64,000 nt of DNA from NCBI RefSeq assembly GCF_946482605.1, contig NZ_CAMLSE010000005.1, positions 248,001 to 312,000 on the forward strand, in the 5' to 3' direction. Under the pieces are notes generated by a model that saw only the letters and a program-made list of their open reading frames with translations, was not told the origin of the DNA and searched no databases. The stretch comes from an uncultured Dyadobacter sp. Lineage in GTDB: Bacteria > Bacteroidota > Bacteroidia > Cytophagales > Spirosomataceae. The position numbers were made by a program, and so were the translations under genes. Shown piece after piece: positions 33,838 through 43,948 of the stretch (position 1 is its first letter; each line of letters opens with the position of its first letter).

Positions 33838-36800
33838 ATGATCAAAAAACATCTACTTTGCTGCCTGCTTCTATTAAGTAGTGCAGTGCTCACACGGGCG
33901 CAGTCGCTCACGGTCCGGGGAAAAATTACCGATGCCCAGGCGAGCGCCGTGCCGGGCGCGAACGTACTCATTAAAGGGGCCAGCCAGGGCACATCCGCCA
34001 GCGCCACGGGCGAATACTCGCTCGCCACCAATGCCTCCGATACGCTGGTAATCAGCTACGTAGGCTATACTTCCCAGCAAATTGCGGTAAATGGCCGCAC
34101 GCAGATCGATGTTACCCTGCAAGAAGACAACAAAGTATTGAGCGAAGTGGTGGTGGTCGGCTACGGCGAAACGAAGCGTCGCGACCTGGTGAGTGCAGTT
34201 TCCTCCATTTCCGGCCGCGAGCTGAACGAATTCAAAACCGGCAATGCCGCCACCGCCATTCAGGGGAAGTTGGCTGGCGTGCAGGTAGTTACACCCAGCG
34301 GCGGACCCGGCGCGCAGCCGACGACCTACATTCGCGGGATATCATCCTTGCAGGGCGGCACCCAGCCGCTGCTCGTGGTGGATGGGATTCCCATTTACTC
34401 CGGCGGGCTCAACTCCATCAATCCCAACGACATAGCGAGCATGGACGTGCTTAAAGACGCTTCCGCAGCCGCCATTTACGGCGCGAAGGCTTCGGGCGGG
34501 GTGATTGTGGTGACGACCAAGCGCGGGCAAGTCAACTCCGGGCGCCTCGATGTAGACTTCAATTACCAGATGCAGCAGTTGCAGCGGCCGTATCAAATGG
34601 CTAATTCCCAGCAATATGTACAGTTTCAGCGGCTCAAAAATCCGGGCTTCTTCAACCCGCCACCTCCATCGCAAAGCCTGGACAACAATACCGATTGGTG
34701 GGATGCAGTGATCCGCCCTTCGGCACCTATTTACAATGCCAACATTTCCTACACCGGCGGCAGCAACCGCAGCACCTACGCGGCCACGCTCGGCTATTAC
34801 CGGCAGGATGCGCAGGCACAATACGGCCATTGGGAAAGGCTCAACGCCCGTTTCAACGGCGACTTCCAGGCGACCGACTGGCTGAAATTCGGCGTAGTGT
34901 TCGCGCCTAGGGTGGAAAGCTGGAAGAACTATGCGGTAACCGACTTCCTCGGGCTGCTCGGAACCGACCCTACCACCGCTGTGCAGCGCAATAACCTGGA
35001 TCATATTCCGGCCGACCAGCGCGCGCAATACGATCTTGAATGGAGCGGCTGGGGCTATCCTTACGCAAGACCGTCGAACAACCCGGTCAATTATTTTCTC
35101 TCGATGAAACGCTCGCAACTGGCGAGGAATATGGTGTATGGGCTGCAAAGCAATGCGTACCTGGAAATCAAGCCGTACAAAAATTTCACATTCACGAGCA
35201 AGATCGGCGGGAACGTTGATAATACGAACAACCAGAATTTTTCCCCTAAATATTACCTCGACCCGCAGGCATTTTCGAACCTGGTAAGCGCGTCATCGAG
35301 CTACAACACCAATTACTCGTGGTCGTGGTTCAATACTTTGGGCTATTCCAACACCTTCGGCGAGGGGCATAACCTGAAAGTGCTCATCGGCCAGGAAGCG
35401 CAGTACATAGACGGGTACAGCGGCTCGGCCACGCGCTACTCGTCTTCGGCTACGAACGATCAGCTTTTCAATTCCATCGACAACCTCGTTTCCGACCGCT
35501 CCGCGCAGCAGATCGACCGGCAGTATCCGGGCACGAATGGCGTCACCACCGATATTAACCGGAGAGAGGCCATTTCCTCCCTGCTCGGTCGGTTGGAATA
35601 TAACTACAAGAGCAGGTACTACTTCACCGGTAACGTCCGCCGGGATGGCAATTCGAAATTTACCAAAAACAACCAGTATGCCGTGTTCCCGTCGGGATCG
35701 CTTGGCTGGCGCATCAGCCAGGAAGGTTTCCTGAAAGACGTGCGCGCCGTGAACGACCTTTTCCTGAAAGCCCGCTGGGGACAGCGCGGTAACAGCAATG
35801 CGATTCCGCCTACCGCTACGTATGACATTGCCAAGGTGGACTGGCCCTACGCATTCGCCGGAAACACCGTGTACAGCACCGGCCCGTGGCTGTCGGGCAA
35901 TCCCAATCTGCAATGGGAAGTGGACGAGGATTTCAGTCTCGGCCTGGACCTGACGACCTTGAACAACAAGCTGCGTGTGAGCCTCGAATATTTTGACAAC
36001 CAGGCTAAAAAACTACTTCTGAATGCGCCTATTCAGCTCAGCTTCGGTACGCAATACGGATGGGGCAACAGCCAGTGGCTCAATGCCGGCGCATTGCGCA
36101 ACCGCGGCTGGGAGGCCACGCTGAGCTACGGCGATACCAAAGGCGACTTCGGGTACAGCACCAACCTCACATTGAGCCACGTGAAAACGACCGTGGAGCA
36201 GCTTTACGGCACGCTGGCGTTCCTCGACGGCGGCGGGCAGGACTACCGTGAGGCCGAACGCTTTGGTACCATTTCGCGCACTTATGCCGGCGGCAGACTG
36301 GGCACATTCTACGGATACAAAGCGCTGGGCGTGTTCCGCGATCAGGCCGAGGTGGATGCCTACACTTCCGCAACCGGCCCTATCCAGCCGGGCGCGAAGC
36401 CGGGCGACCTGAAATTTGCCGATACCAATGGCGACGGCGTTGTGAATGGCGAAGACCGGACGATCCTTGGCAACCCCTACCCCAAGCTCACGGCCAACCT
36501 CAACATCCGCCTCAATTACAAGCAGTTTGACCTTACCGCCGATTTGTACGGCGTGTTCGGGCAGGATGTATTCAACACCGTGAAACGCTATTTCACGCAC
36601 GGCGATTATTTCTCCAATGTAGAAGAAGGTGCGTATGATAAAGTCTGGCGCCCCGACAACCAGGATGCCGAGCACCCCAATCCGAATGCGTCGGCGGGTA
36701 ACCTGCAATCTTCGAGTTATTATGTCGAAAAAGGGTCGTTCGTGCGCGGCCGCAACATCATCCTGGGCTATAACCTCCCCGAAAACCTGATCAAAGGCAT

Positions 36801-36984
36801 CCGTGCGATGCGGGTGTACGTGGGCGCACAAAACCTGTTTACCCTCACCAAATATTCAGGTGTGAATCCGGAGGTGCAGTCCAACAACGGCAACGGCACT
36901 ACGCCGCAGCTGGGCTTCGGCATCGACCATGCGCAGTATCCCGTGTCGCGCAACCTGCAAGTTGGCCTTAATCTTTCCTTCTAA
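33838..36984 (+). CDS. SusC/RagA-family TonB-dependent transporter (galactan locus)
   Basis: 1048-residue outer-membrane importer. ATG 33838 gives the signal peptide MIKKHLLCCLLLLSSAVLTRAQ; the upstream extension to 33739 is discounted. Domains in order: CarboxypepD_reg-like (about 22-100, VRGKITDAQASAVPGANVLI), the SusC hallmark SEVVVVGYG, the plug with AAIYGAKASGGVIVVTTKRG, and a long barrel ending in the aromatic Phe expected for outer-membrane insertion. There is no STN domain, so it is not wired to a FecR/sigma relay. SusD follows after 12 bases and GH30 immediately after that; all point to beta-galactan fragments as cargo. Confidence 0.95.
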   Translation: MIKKHLLCCLLLLSSAVLTRAQSLTVRGKITDAQASAVPGANVLIKGASQGTSASATGEYSLATNASDTLVISYVGYTSQQIAVNGRTQIDVTLQEDNKVLSEVVVVGYGETKRRDLVSAVSSISGRELNEFKTGNAATAIQGKLAGVQVVTPSGGPGAQPTTYIRGISSLQGGTQPLLVVDGIPIYSGGLNSINPNDIASMDVLKDASAAAIYGAKASGGVIVVTTKRGQVNSGRLDVDFNYQMQQLQRPYQMANSQQYVQFQRLKNPGFFNPPPPSQSLDNNTDWWDAVIRPSAPIYNANISYTGGSNRSTYAATLGYYRQDAQAQYGHWERLNARFNGDFQATDWLKFGVVFAPRVESWKNYAVTDFLGLLGTDPTTAVQRNNLDHIPADQRAQYDLEWSGWGYPYARPSNNPVNYFLSMKRSQLARNMVYGLQSNAYLEIKPYKNFTFTSKIGGNVDNTNNQNFSPKYYLDPQAFSNLVSASSSYNTNYSWSWFNTLGYSNTFGEGHNLKVLIGQEAQYIDGYSGSATRYSSSATNDQLFNSIDNLVSDRSAQQIDRQYPGTNGVTTDINRREAISSLLGRLEYNYKSRYYFTGNVRRDGNSKFTKNNQYAVFPSGSLGWRISQEGFLKDVRAVNDLFLKARWGQRGNSNAIPPTATYDIAKVDWPYAFAGNTVYSTGPWLSGNPNLQWEVDEDFSLGLDLTTLNNKLRVSLEYFDNQAKKLLLNAPIQLSFGTQYGWGNSQWLNAGALRNRGWEATLSYGDTKGDFGYSTNLTLSHVKTTVEQLYGTLAFLDGGGQDYREAERFGTISRTYAGGRLGTFYGYKALGVFRDQAEVDAYTSATGPIQPGAKPGDLKFADTNGDGVVNGEDRTILGNPYPKLTANLNIRLNYKQFDLTADLYGVFGQDVFNTVKRYFTHGDYFSNVEEGAYDKVWRPDNQDAEHPNPNASAGNLQSSSYYVEKGSFVRGRNIILGYNLPENLIKGIRAMRVYVGAQNLFTLTKYSGVNPEVQSNNGNGTTPQLGFGIDHAQYPVSRNLQVGLNLSF

Positions 36985-36996
36985 TTGAACTGACCC

Positions 36997-38595
36997 ATGG
37001 AATTCAAAAATATTCTCAGAACCACGCTGGTGGCGGCCGCTTTGTCGGTATCGACCATTTCCTGCAAAGAAAGCTTCACCGACCTGCCGCTCGACGGCAT
37101 CCAGACCCTCGATAACCTGCACGTGTTCGACACGGCGGAGGGCACGCTCAACTACGTCAACTCCTGCTACGCGGCCCTGAACTGGGACGACTGGTGGCAG
37201 GTACAATACAAAAGAATGATCCTGGAAACCGCCACCGACGACGGCTGGCTGGGCAACCTCGAACAATGGGGAAACGCCGCTACCGACCTGCCTATCGCGC
37301 ATTTCATCGGGCTGAGCGCCAACGACGGCAACACGGAAGGCTACTGGTCGTTCAATTATTTCGGCGTGCAGCGGACCAACTTCGGCATTCAGCGCATTGC
37401 GGATGCGCCGGTGGACGATGCCCTGCGCCGCCGACTGGTAGCGGAAATGAAATTTCTCCGGGGCTGGTTCTATTTTGAACTGGTGAAAAACTGGGGCGAA
37501 GTACCGCTATACACCACCGCCCGCACCGCCAGCGACGCGCCTACCGCACGGACGCCGAAAGCGGAAGTGTACGCCCAGATCCTAAAAGACTTCCAGGAAG
37601 CTGCCCAGGACCTGCCGCAGCGCAGCGCCTACACCGGGCTGGATAAAAGCCGGGCTTCGAAAGGCGCTGCACTCGCATTTGCCGCCAAAGCCGCATTATG
37701 GGCTGAAAACTACCCGCTTGCCGAGCAAATGGCGAAGCAATTGATGGAGTCAGGGGAATACACGCTCGAATCCGACTTCGGCAACATCTTTCAGGCCGGG
37801 TACTACAATGGCTCCGAGTCCATTTTCGAGATCAGTTCAAGCACCATTTACGGCAATGTGCGCGGCGTGACGGCCGGCTCGCGGAATGACGGCGGCTGGG
37901 GCTGGAATGTGCCAAGCAGCAATCTGGAAAGCGCATTTCTGGCTGAGAATGACACGGTTCGGCTCGCGCGGACGATCATCAAGCACGGCCAGCGCGTGTG
38001 GGGCGATCCGCAGGCTTCGGGCACGGGCATTTTCGATGCGCGGCCGCTGGGTAACAAGTCGGGGCGCATCTGGCGGAAGTTTTATGTGCCGCGGGCCAAA
38101 CGCGTGGTGCCTAACCAAAGCTACCAGAGCGTGTGGGTGCCGGTTCCGTACATATTCATCCGCTATGGCGAAGTGCTGCTGATCCACGCCGAAGCCTCGG
38201 CGCGGCAGGCTAAAACGGCCCAGGCATTGGAATCGCTCAACACCGTTCGCCGCCGGGCGAAGCTGGCGGCCAAAACCGGTCTGTCCGGCGAAGGCCTCAT
38301 CGACGCGATCATCAACGAGCGCAGGCTCGAACTGGCGGGCGAGCTCACGTTCCGCTGGGACGACATTCGCCGGGTGAAGAAAAACGGTCGCCCGATCATC
38401 GAGTCGATTCTGGGGCCGAACGGCAGTTTTGTGAATTACAACCGCAACAGCACCGATGCATTTGAAACTGCTTCCAATGTGGAGCCGCAAGATAAAGGGA
38501 CGAACTTCCGGGCGGGTGTAAACGACCTGCTGCCCATCCCGGCGCGGGAAGTGAATGCGTCCAATGGTGTGGTAATCCAAAACCCTGGTTATTGA
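36997..38595 (+). CDS. SusD/RagB-family glycan-binding lipoprotein (galactan locus)
   Basis: 532-residue partner of the preceding SusC. The signal region MEFKNILRTTLVAAALSVSTISC ends in a lipidation Cys (residue 23). The SusD helical core is present (EMKFLRGWFYFELVKNWGEVPL), as are the C-terminal signatures INERRLELAGELTFRWDDIRR and LPIPAREVNAS, with the ending NPGY. Length is normal. The stop is followed after a single base by the GH30 start codon, so translation of the two is probably coupled. Confidence 0.95.
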   Translation: MEFKNILRTTLVAAALSVSTISCKESFTDLPLDGIQTLDNLHVFDTAEGTLNYVNSCYAALNWDDWWQVQYKRMILETATDDGWLGNLEQWGNAATDLPIAHFIGLSANDGNTEGYWSFNYFGVQRTNFGIQRIADAPVDDALRRRLVAEMKFLRGWFYFELVKNWGEVPLYTTARTASDAPTARTPKAEVYAQILKDFQEAAQDLPQRSAYTGLDKSRASKGAALAFAAKAALWAENYPLAEQMAKQLMESGEYTLESDFGNIFQAGYYNGSESIFEISSSTIYGNVRGVTAGSRNDGGWGWNVPSSNLESAFLAENDTVRLARTIIKHGQRVWGDPQASGTGIFDARPLGNKSGRIWRKFYVPRAKRVVPNQSYQSVWVPVPYIFIRYGEVLLIHAEASARQAKTAQALESLNTVRRRAKLAAKTGLSGEGLIDAIINERRLELAGELTFRWDDIRRVKKNGRPIIESILGPNGSFVNYNRNSTDAFETASNVEPQDKGTNFRAGVNDLLPIPAREVNASNGVVIQNPGY

Positions 38596-38596
38596 T

Positions 38597-40156
38597 ATGT
38601 TGCAAAAAGCGTTGATCGCGGCTGCTGCCTTCCTGCCTTGCTGGGAGGCGGCAGCCCAAAGCGGCGGCCAGAGAGCTGTTATTTCATTAAACAAAGAAAT
38701 CCAGACCATCCACAGCTTCGGCGCTTCGGATTGCTGGAGTACCAAATTCATCGGCACCTGGCGCGATGAGCAGAAGAAGAACCAGGTGGCTGACCTGCTT
38801 TTCAGCATGGATACCCTCGCCAACGGCCAGCCCAAAGGTATCGGACTCTCGCTGTGGCGGATGAATATCGGCGCGGGCAGCTTCGAACAAGGCGATTCCA
38901 GCCTCATTGCCGACGAATGGCGGCGCGAAGAAAGCTTTGAGAATGCGGACGGCACTTACGACTGGTCCAAACAAGCCGGCAGCCAGTGGTTTCTGAATGC
39001 CGCCCGGAAGCGCGGCGTGCGCTACACGCTCGGATTTTCGGTTTCGCCGCCCGTGCACATGACCCTGAACGGCAAGGCCTTTTCGCCCGGCGGAAAATCG
39101 CTGAACCTCAAACCGGAACGCATGGCGGATTTCGCCGCATTCCTCGGCGATGTTTCCCGGCATTTCGCGTTCGACTACCTGAGCCCGCTCAACGAGCCGC
39201 AATGGGATTGGAAGGCAGGCAAAAACGGCAAGGCTACCCAGGAAGGCACGCCCGCTACAAATGCCGAAATGCTTCGCCTCGCCGCTGCATTGTCGGAACG
39301 GATGTTGAAGCACAAAAGCGAAACCACCGTCGTCATGGGCGAGGCCGGGCAGCTGGATTACATTTATGACAAAGCAGAAACCGGGCGCGGTAACCAGTTG
39401 GGCGAGCTGTTTTCTTCCCAACAAAAATCCCTTAAAAACCTGCCCGGCATTGCGCCGATCCTCTCCTACCACAGCTACTTCACCACCTGCAACGACTCGG
39501 TGCTGGTAACCACGCGTCAGCAAGCTGCCAAAGCCGCCAAAGCTGCGGGCGTGGCATTATGGCAAAGCGAATTCGGCGTTTTGGGGGATATTTGCGGGAA
39601 GTTCAATGGCTACCCGCGCAATACGGGCATCGACTATGGCCTGTACGTAGCCAAGGTCATCCACCACGACCTGGCTGTGGCCAATGTCACTTCCTGGCAA
39701 TGGTGGCTGGCGGTGAGTCCGTACAATTACAGCGACGCGTTGGTGTATATCAATGATCAGGACGGGAATTTCAAAAACCACAACAACACCCGCGAACAAG
39801 GCCTGGTGGCCGATTCGAAGCAGCTTTGGGCGTTTGGGAACTACGCAAGGTTCATCCGCCCGGGCATGAAGCGCGTGGACATTCAGCTGCCGGGCAGCCC
39901 GGACCTGATCGAGCAGGCGGGGAATGTGATGCTTTCGGCTTACAAGGATGCGGCTTCAAAAAAGCTGGTGATCGTGGCGGTGAATGTGACGGAAAAGGAA
40001 GTAGCGCTGGGGCTGGAAGGTGTTACCATTCCCAAAAACCGGTTTGAAACTTATACCACGAGCGGGGAAAAAAGCCTGCACAAAACCATCACCGACGCCC
40101 GCAAACTGGTACTCACGCCAAAATCTGTGACGACATTCGTGGGCAGTTACCGATGA
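38597..40156 (+). CDS. Glycoside hydrolase family 30 enzyme, probable endo-beta-1,6-galactanase type
   Basis: Secreted retaining glycosidase of 519 residues. A short signal peptide (MLQKALIAAAAFLPCWEAAAQ) precedes a TIM barrel with side beta-domain. The acid/base Glu lies in LSPLNEPQWDW (about residue 200) and the nucleophile Glu in ALWQSEFGVL (about residue 325), the GH30 arrangement; IHSFGASDCWSTKFIG near the N-terminus is also typical. The subfamily cannot be fixed by eye, but co-occurrence with galK, galT and a sugar symporter favours beta-1,6-galactan over glucosylceramide or xylan. It would act in the periplasm or at the cell surface on galactan side chains. Confidence 0.88.
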   Translation: MLQKALIAAAAFLPCWEAAAQSGGQRAVISLNKEIQTIHSFGASDCWSTKFIGTWRDEQKKNQVADLLFSMDTLANGQPKGIGLSLWRMNIGAGSFEQGDSSLIADEWRREESFENADGTYDWSKQAGSQWFLNAARKRGVRYTLGFSVSPPVHMTLNGKAFSPGGKSLNLKPERMADFAAFLGDVSRHFAFDYLSPLNEPQWDWKAGKNGKATQEGTPATNAEMLRLAAALSERMLKHKSETTVVMGEAGQLDYIYDKAETGRGNQLGELFSSQQKSLKNLPGIAPILSYHSYFTTCNDSVLVTTRQQAAKAAKAAGVALWQSEFGVLGDICGKFNGYPRNTGIDYGLYVAKVIHHDLAVANVTSWQWWLAVSPYNYSDALVYINDQDGNFKNHNNTREQGLVADSKQLWAFGNYARFIRPGMKRVDIQLPGSPDLIEQAGNVMLSAYKDAASKKLVIVAVNVTEKEVALGLEGVTIPKNRFETYTTSGEKSLHKTITDARKLVLTPKSVTTFVGSYR

Positions 40157-40165
40157 TCGAATGCG

Positions 40166-41107
40166 CTAATTGCTTTCGCTCCGGCGGAAATCCCTCGGCG
40201 ACACGCCCATCACCCCCGTAAACACCCTGCTGAAATGAAACGGATCGCGATAGCCGAGTTGCTCCGCGATTTCATTGATGCGCAGCGAGCCGTATTTCAG
40301 CAAACGGCTCGCTTTTTGCATTTTAAGAAAAGTAAAAAAATGAATGGGCGAGCGCTGAACCTTCTCGCGGAAAACGGCCGAATAATGCGAATTGGACATA
40401 TTGGCCACGCCTGCGAGCTCGGCTAGTGTGAGGTTTTGGTCCAAATGCTGTTTCATAAATGCGATTGTGCGGCTTACGGGATCATCGGCAGCCTTCGCAT
40501 TCACAGTCGGGCTGTATAGCGAGCTTTTGAGCGTCGTAAGAAAATGCGCGAGGGCGTGGTTGGCATACACGAGGTTATCGTCGTTGAAAGCCATTTCCAT
40601 GTGCGCCATAATGTCCTCGAACAGCGCCAGGCGTTCGTCGCGGGGCTCTACCGCCACGGGCCCGCCGCCGGATTGCAGGAAAGTCAAAAATTCACCCGAG
40701 CGCTGGCCGGCGAAATGTACCCAGTAAATCGTCCATGGATCTACCGGATCGGCGCCGTAGGAATGCGGCTGATGGGCGGGTAAGATAAAGAAATGATCGG
40801 CCAGCACCACGTGCCGCGCCCCTTCCGACTCAAACCAACCCGCTCCCTGCACACAATAGATCAGAATGTGCTCGGAACAGCCTTTTTTGCGCTCCCGGTC
40901 GTGAAATGAGGCATGGGGATAATAGCCGATATCGGTAATGTACAGCGATTCGCACAGCGGGTGATGCGCTACCTGCGCCACCAGATCGCCCGGCAAGATG
41001 GCGCTGCGCTGCCCTACGAAACCTTCCTGCTTGCGGATCATGGGTGAAATGGGATAAGAATTATGTCCAGCTTTTTCATAAGAAAAGTCATGTAAAGGTA
41101 TGGGCAT
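40166..41107 (-). CDS. AraC-family regulator with a cupin sensor domain
   Basis: 313 residues. The N-terminal cupin-like domain (HILIYCVQGAGWFESEGARH and AGQRSGEF around 75-160) is the sugar-sensing type found in AraC-like PUL regulators. The C-terminal helix-turn-helix pair is LTLAELAGVANMSNSHYSAV and LRINEIAEQLGYRDPFHFSR, ending MGVSPRDFRR. I start at ATG 41107 (MPIPLHDFSY) rather than 41137, since this leaves 35 bases to the divergent GH2 gene and fits the family N-terminus. It is convergent with the GH30 gene and is the obvious regulator of the galactan locus. Confidence 0.88.
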   Translation of the reverse strand: MPIPLHDFSYEKAGHNSYPISPMIRKQEGFVGQRSAILPGDLVAQVAHHPLCESLYITDIGYYPHASFHDRERKKGCSEHILIYCVQGAGWFESEGARHVVLADHFFILPAHQPHSYGADPVDPWTIYWVHFAGQRSGEFLTFLQSGGGPVAVEPRDERLALFEDIMAHMEMAFNDDNLVYANHALAHFLTTLKSSLYSPTVNAKAADDPVSRTIAFMKQHLDQNLTLAELAGVANMSNSHYSAVFREKVQRSPIHFFTFLKMQKASRLLKYGSLRINEIAEQLGYRDPFHFSRVFTGVMGVSPRDFRRSESN

Positions 41108-41142
41108 GAATGGTAATTTTGCAACGTAATATTCCAATAATT

Positions 41143-43890
41143 ATGTTCTGTACATTCCGCTGCCTGCTGCTCGCATTATTGCTCCCGTTATTCTCCCATG
41201 CCCAGGAAAGCCTTTCGCTGGCCGGTGAATGGGAAGTGGCATTCGATATCGACGATGCAGGAGCGCACCGTTTCCTCACCCGGAAGTTCCCCCACAAAAT
41301 GCAGCTCCCCGGCACCACCGATGAGGCGGGCCTGGGCGATACGATCAGCATTGAGCCGGGCCTGACGAAGGCATCGCTCTACCAGCTCACGCGCAAGCAC
41401 CGCTTCGTGGGCACGGCCTGGTACCGCCGCACGATCGACATTCCGGCCGATTGGCAGGGCAAGCAGATCGAACTTTCGCTGGAACGCGTGCTATGGCAGA
41501 GCCGCGTGTTTGTCGACGGCAAGCAAGCCCCCGAAAACCAGCAGGAAAGCCTCACTACCCCACACCGCTACGACCTTACCAAGCTTTTGGCGCCCGGAAA
41601 GCACACCATCCTGCTCCGGATCAACAACACCCGCCAGTACGACATCAGCTACCAAAACCTCGCCCATGCCTACACCGACGGCACGCAGACGATTTGGAAC
41701 GGCGCCATCGGCCGGATGGCCATTTCCGCCAGCGATGCTGTGGCGATCAAACATATCCGCACCGAGCCCGACGCCGCCACCAAATCCGTAAAAGTGCGTG
41801 TGGAGCTGCATAACCGCAGCGGCCAGCCGGTGCAGGGGCAAATGCTGCTGCATGCACTACTGAATGGTAAAAATCTCCCCGAAACCAAGCAGACGGTGCG
41901 TGTGGATACGGGAATGTTTGTATTTGAAACCAGTTACTCGCTGGTAGAAAATTTTAAGCTATGGGATGAATTCACACCGAATGTGTACCAGCTTACGGCC
42001 GGATTTACAGGTAATCATGTCAAAAGCAATGCGCAAACCAGCTTCGGCGTGCGGCAGCTTTCGAATGATAACAGCCTTTTGCATATCAATGGCCGACCAC
42101 TATTCCTCCGCGGCACGCTCGAAAGCGCCATTTTCCCGGTTAGCGGCCACCCGCCGGTGGAAAAGGCCGGTTGGGAAAAAGTATTCACAACGGCGAAAGA
42201 TTATGGCCTGAACCACATCCGCTTCCACTCCTGGTGCCCACCGCGGGCCGCATTCCAGGTAGCCGACTCGCTGGGTGTTTATTTGCAGGTGGAACTGCCA
42301 ATGTGGAGCCTCCAGGTGGGCCTCGACCCGAAAGCCGACCGGTTTATCAAGGAAGAAGCTGAGCGCATCAGCCGCGAATACGGCAACCATCCGTCATTCT
42401 GTTTCTGGTCGATGGGCAATGAGCTGGAAGGCAACTTCGATTTCCTGAATGCATTGGTTACCCAACTCAAAAAATCCGACGCGCGCCACCTTTACGCCAC
42501 CACAACTTACAGCTTCCAGCCGCCGCACGGCGCGTGGCCTGAGCCTTCGGACGATTACTTCATTACCCAGCAAACCAAACTCGGCTGGGTACGCGGGCAG
42601 GGTGTTTTTAATCAAAATTCTCCTTCATTTAAGGAAGACTTTTCCGCATCCATTGCAGGACTGCCTGTGCCGCTCGTGACGCATGAAGTAGGCCAATATG
42701 CCGTTTTTCCGAATATTGCAGAGATCAGCAAATACACCGGCGTGCTCAAACCGCTCAACCTGCTTGCCATTCAAAATGATTTAAGTAAAAAAGGCATGCT
42801 GCCCCTCGCCGGCCCGTATGTGAAAGCCAGCGGAAAACTCGCGGCCATTCTGTACAAGGAAGAACTCGAAAGGATTCTCCGTACGAAAGGCGCCAGCGGC
42901 ATTCAGCTGCTCGATCTGCACGATTTTCCAGGACAAGGCACGGCGGATATCGGATTGCTGGATGCATTCTGGGACAGCAAAGGCATTCTCTCGGCGGAAG
43001 AATTCCGGAGGTTCTGTGGGCCCGTTGTACCATTATTGAGGTTTGACAAGGCCACTTTCACCAATGCGGAAAGCTTCCAAGCCACCGCAGAGCTGGCTAA
43101 TTTCGGCGCGGGGCCGCTGACGAACGTCGCTCCCGAATGGACGCTCACCGACCAATCCGGGAAAACCGTAGCCAGGGGCAAACTTCCGGCTATCACCGCG
43201 CCGATAGGCAACGGCATTGTGCTGGGCAGCATTCAGGCCAAACTGACATCCGTAAAGTCGGCGCAGCGCCTTACATTGGCTTTATCATTGAAAAACACCC
43301 CCTATTCCAACGAATGGCACATATGGGTATATCCTGCGAAGGTGGCGGACAATCTCGGAAATGTGGTCGTGACGCGCTCGGTAAGCGAAGCGAATGCAGC
43401 CCTCGCGCAAGGTAAGAAGGTACTTTTCAACCCGGATTTCAAAACGGTCAAAGGCATTGCGGGAAAGTTTGTCCCGGTATTCTGGAGCCCCGTGCATTTC
43501 CCCGAGCAAGCAGGTACAACGGGCATCCTCTGCGACCCGAAGCACCCCGCATTGCGGCATTTCCCCACCGATTCTTTCACCGACTGGCAATGGTGGGACC
43601 TGTGCACCAAAGCCACCTCCATGCCTCTCCCCGACGCCGCCATCACGCCCATCGTGCGCAACATCGACAATTTTGCCAACAACCGGCACCTAGGCAGCAT
43701 TTTCGAAGCCAAAGTCGGCAACGGCAAACTCATCGTGTGCAGCATGGACATCAGCAGCGACCTCAGCGAGCGCATCGTAGCGCGGCAGCTGCGGCACAGC
43801 TTGCTGGATTACATGAACTCGGATGCATTCAGCCCGGGGATCAGTATAGATGCTCAGGATGTGGAAAATTTAATACAACACAGGAAATAG
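41143..43890 (+). CDS. Glycoside hydrolase family 2 enzyme
   Basis: Exported beta-glycosidase of 915 residues (beta-galactosidase or beta-glucuronidase group). The signal peptide is MFCTFRCLLLALLLPLFSHAQ. The sugar-binding domain holds FVGTAWYRRTIDIPADW; an immunoglobulin-like domain and the TIM barrel follow. The acid/base Glu is in WSMGNELEGN (about residue 426) and the probable nucleophile Glu is in VTHEVGQYAVFP (about residue 514). The roughly 350-residue C-terminal extension is beta-rich and unassigned. ATG 41143 is chosen for the signal peptide. A TAnnTTTG-like TAATTTTG lies at 41114-41121. Substrate is inferred from the neighbouring galactan genes. Confidence 0.9.
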   Translation: MFCTFRCLLLALLLPLFSHAQESLSLAGEWEVAFDIDDAGAHRFLTRKFPHKMQLPGTTDEAGLGDTISIEPGLTKASLYQLTRKHRFVGTAWYRRTIDIPADWQGKQIELSLERVLWQSRVFVDGKQAPENQQESLTTPHRYDLTKLLAPGKHTILLRINNTRQYDISYQNLAHAYTDGTQTIWNGAIGRMAISASDAVAIKHIRTEPDAATKSVKVRVELHNRSGQPVQGQMLLHALLNGKNLPETKQTVRVDTGMFVFETSYSLVENFKLWDEFTPNVYQLTAGFTGNHVKSNAQTSFGVRQLSNDNSLLHINGRPLFLRGTLESAIFPVSGHPPVEKAGWEKVFTTAKDYGLNHIRFHSWCPPRAAFQVADSLGVYLQVELPMWSLQVGLDPKADRFIKEEAERISREYGNHPSFCFWSMGNELEGNFDFLNALVTQLKKSDARHLYATTTYSFQPPHGAWPEPSDDYFITQQTKLGWVRGQGVFNQNSPSFKEDFSASIAGLPVPLVTHEVGQYAVFPNIAEISKYTGVLKPLNLLAIQNDLSKKGMLPLAGPYVKASGKLAAILYKEELERILRTKGASGIQLLDLHDFPGQGTADIGLLDAFWDSKGILSAEEFRRFCGPVVPLLRFDKATFTNAESFQATAELANFGAGPLTNVAPEWTLTDQSGKTVARGKLPAITAPIGNGIVLGSIQAKLTSVKSAQRLTLALSLKNTPYSNEWHIWVYPAKVADNLGNVVVTRSVSEANAALAQGKKVLFNPDFKTVKGIAGKFVPVFWSPVHFPEQAGTTGILCDPKHPALRHFPTDSFTDWQWWDLCTKATSMPLPDAAITPIVRNIDNFANNRHLGSIFEAKVGNGKLIVCSMDISSDLSERIVARQLRHSLLDYMNSDAFSPGISIDAQDVENLIQHRK

Positions 43891-43948
43891 TCTGTACTGG
43901 CCCCCGGCCATCGCATTTTCGTTGAAGTCGCCCACGGTTCTTCGCGGT

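Noticed and set aside
34342..38955. Long minus-strand frames (268, 206, 272 and 372 codons) opposite the SusC/SusD genes
   Set aside because: They lie wholly or mostly inside strongly supported plus-strand genes, have no recognisable domains and arise from codon bias in GC-rich coding DNA.
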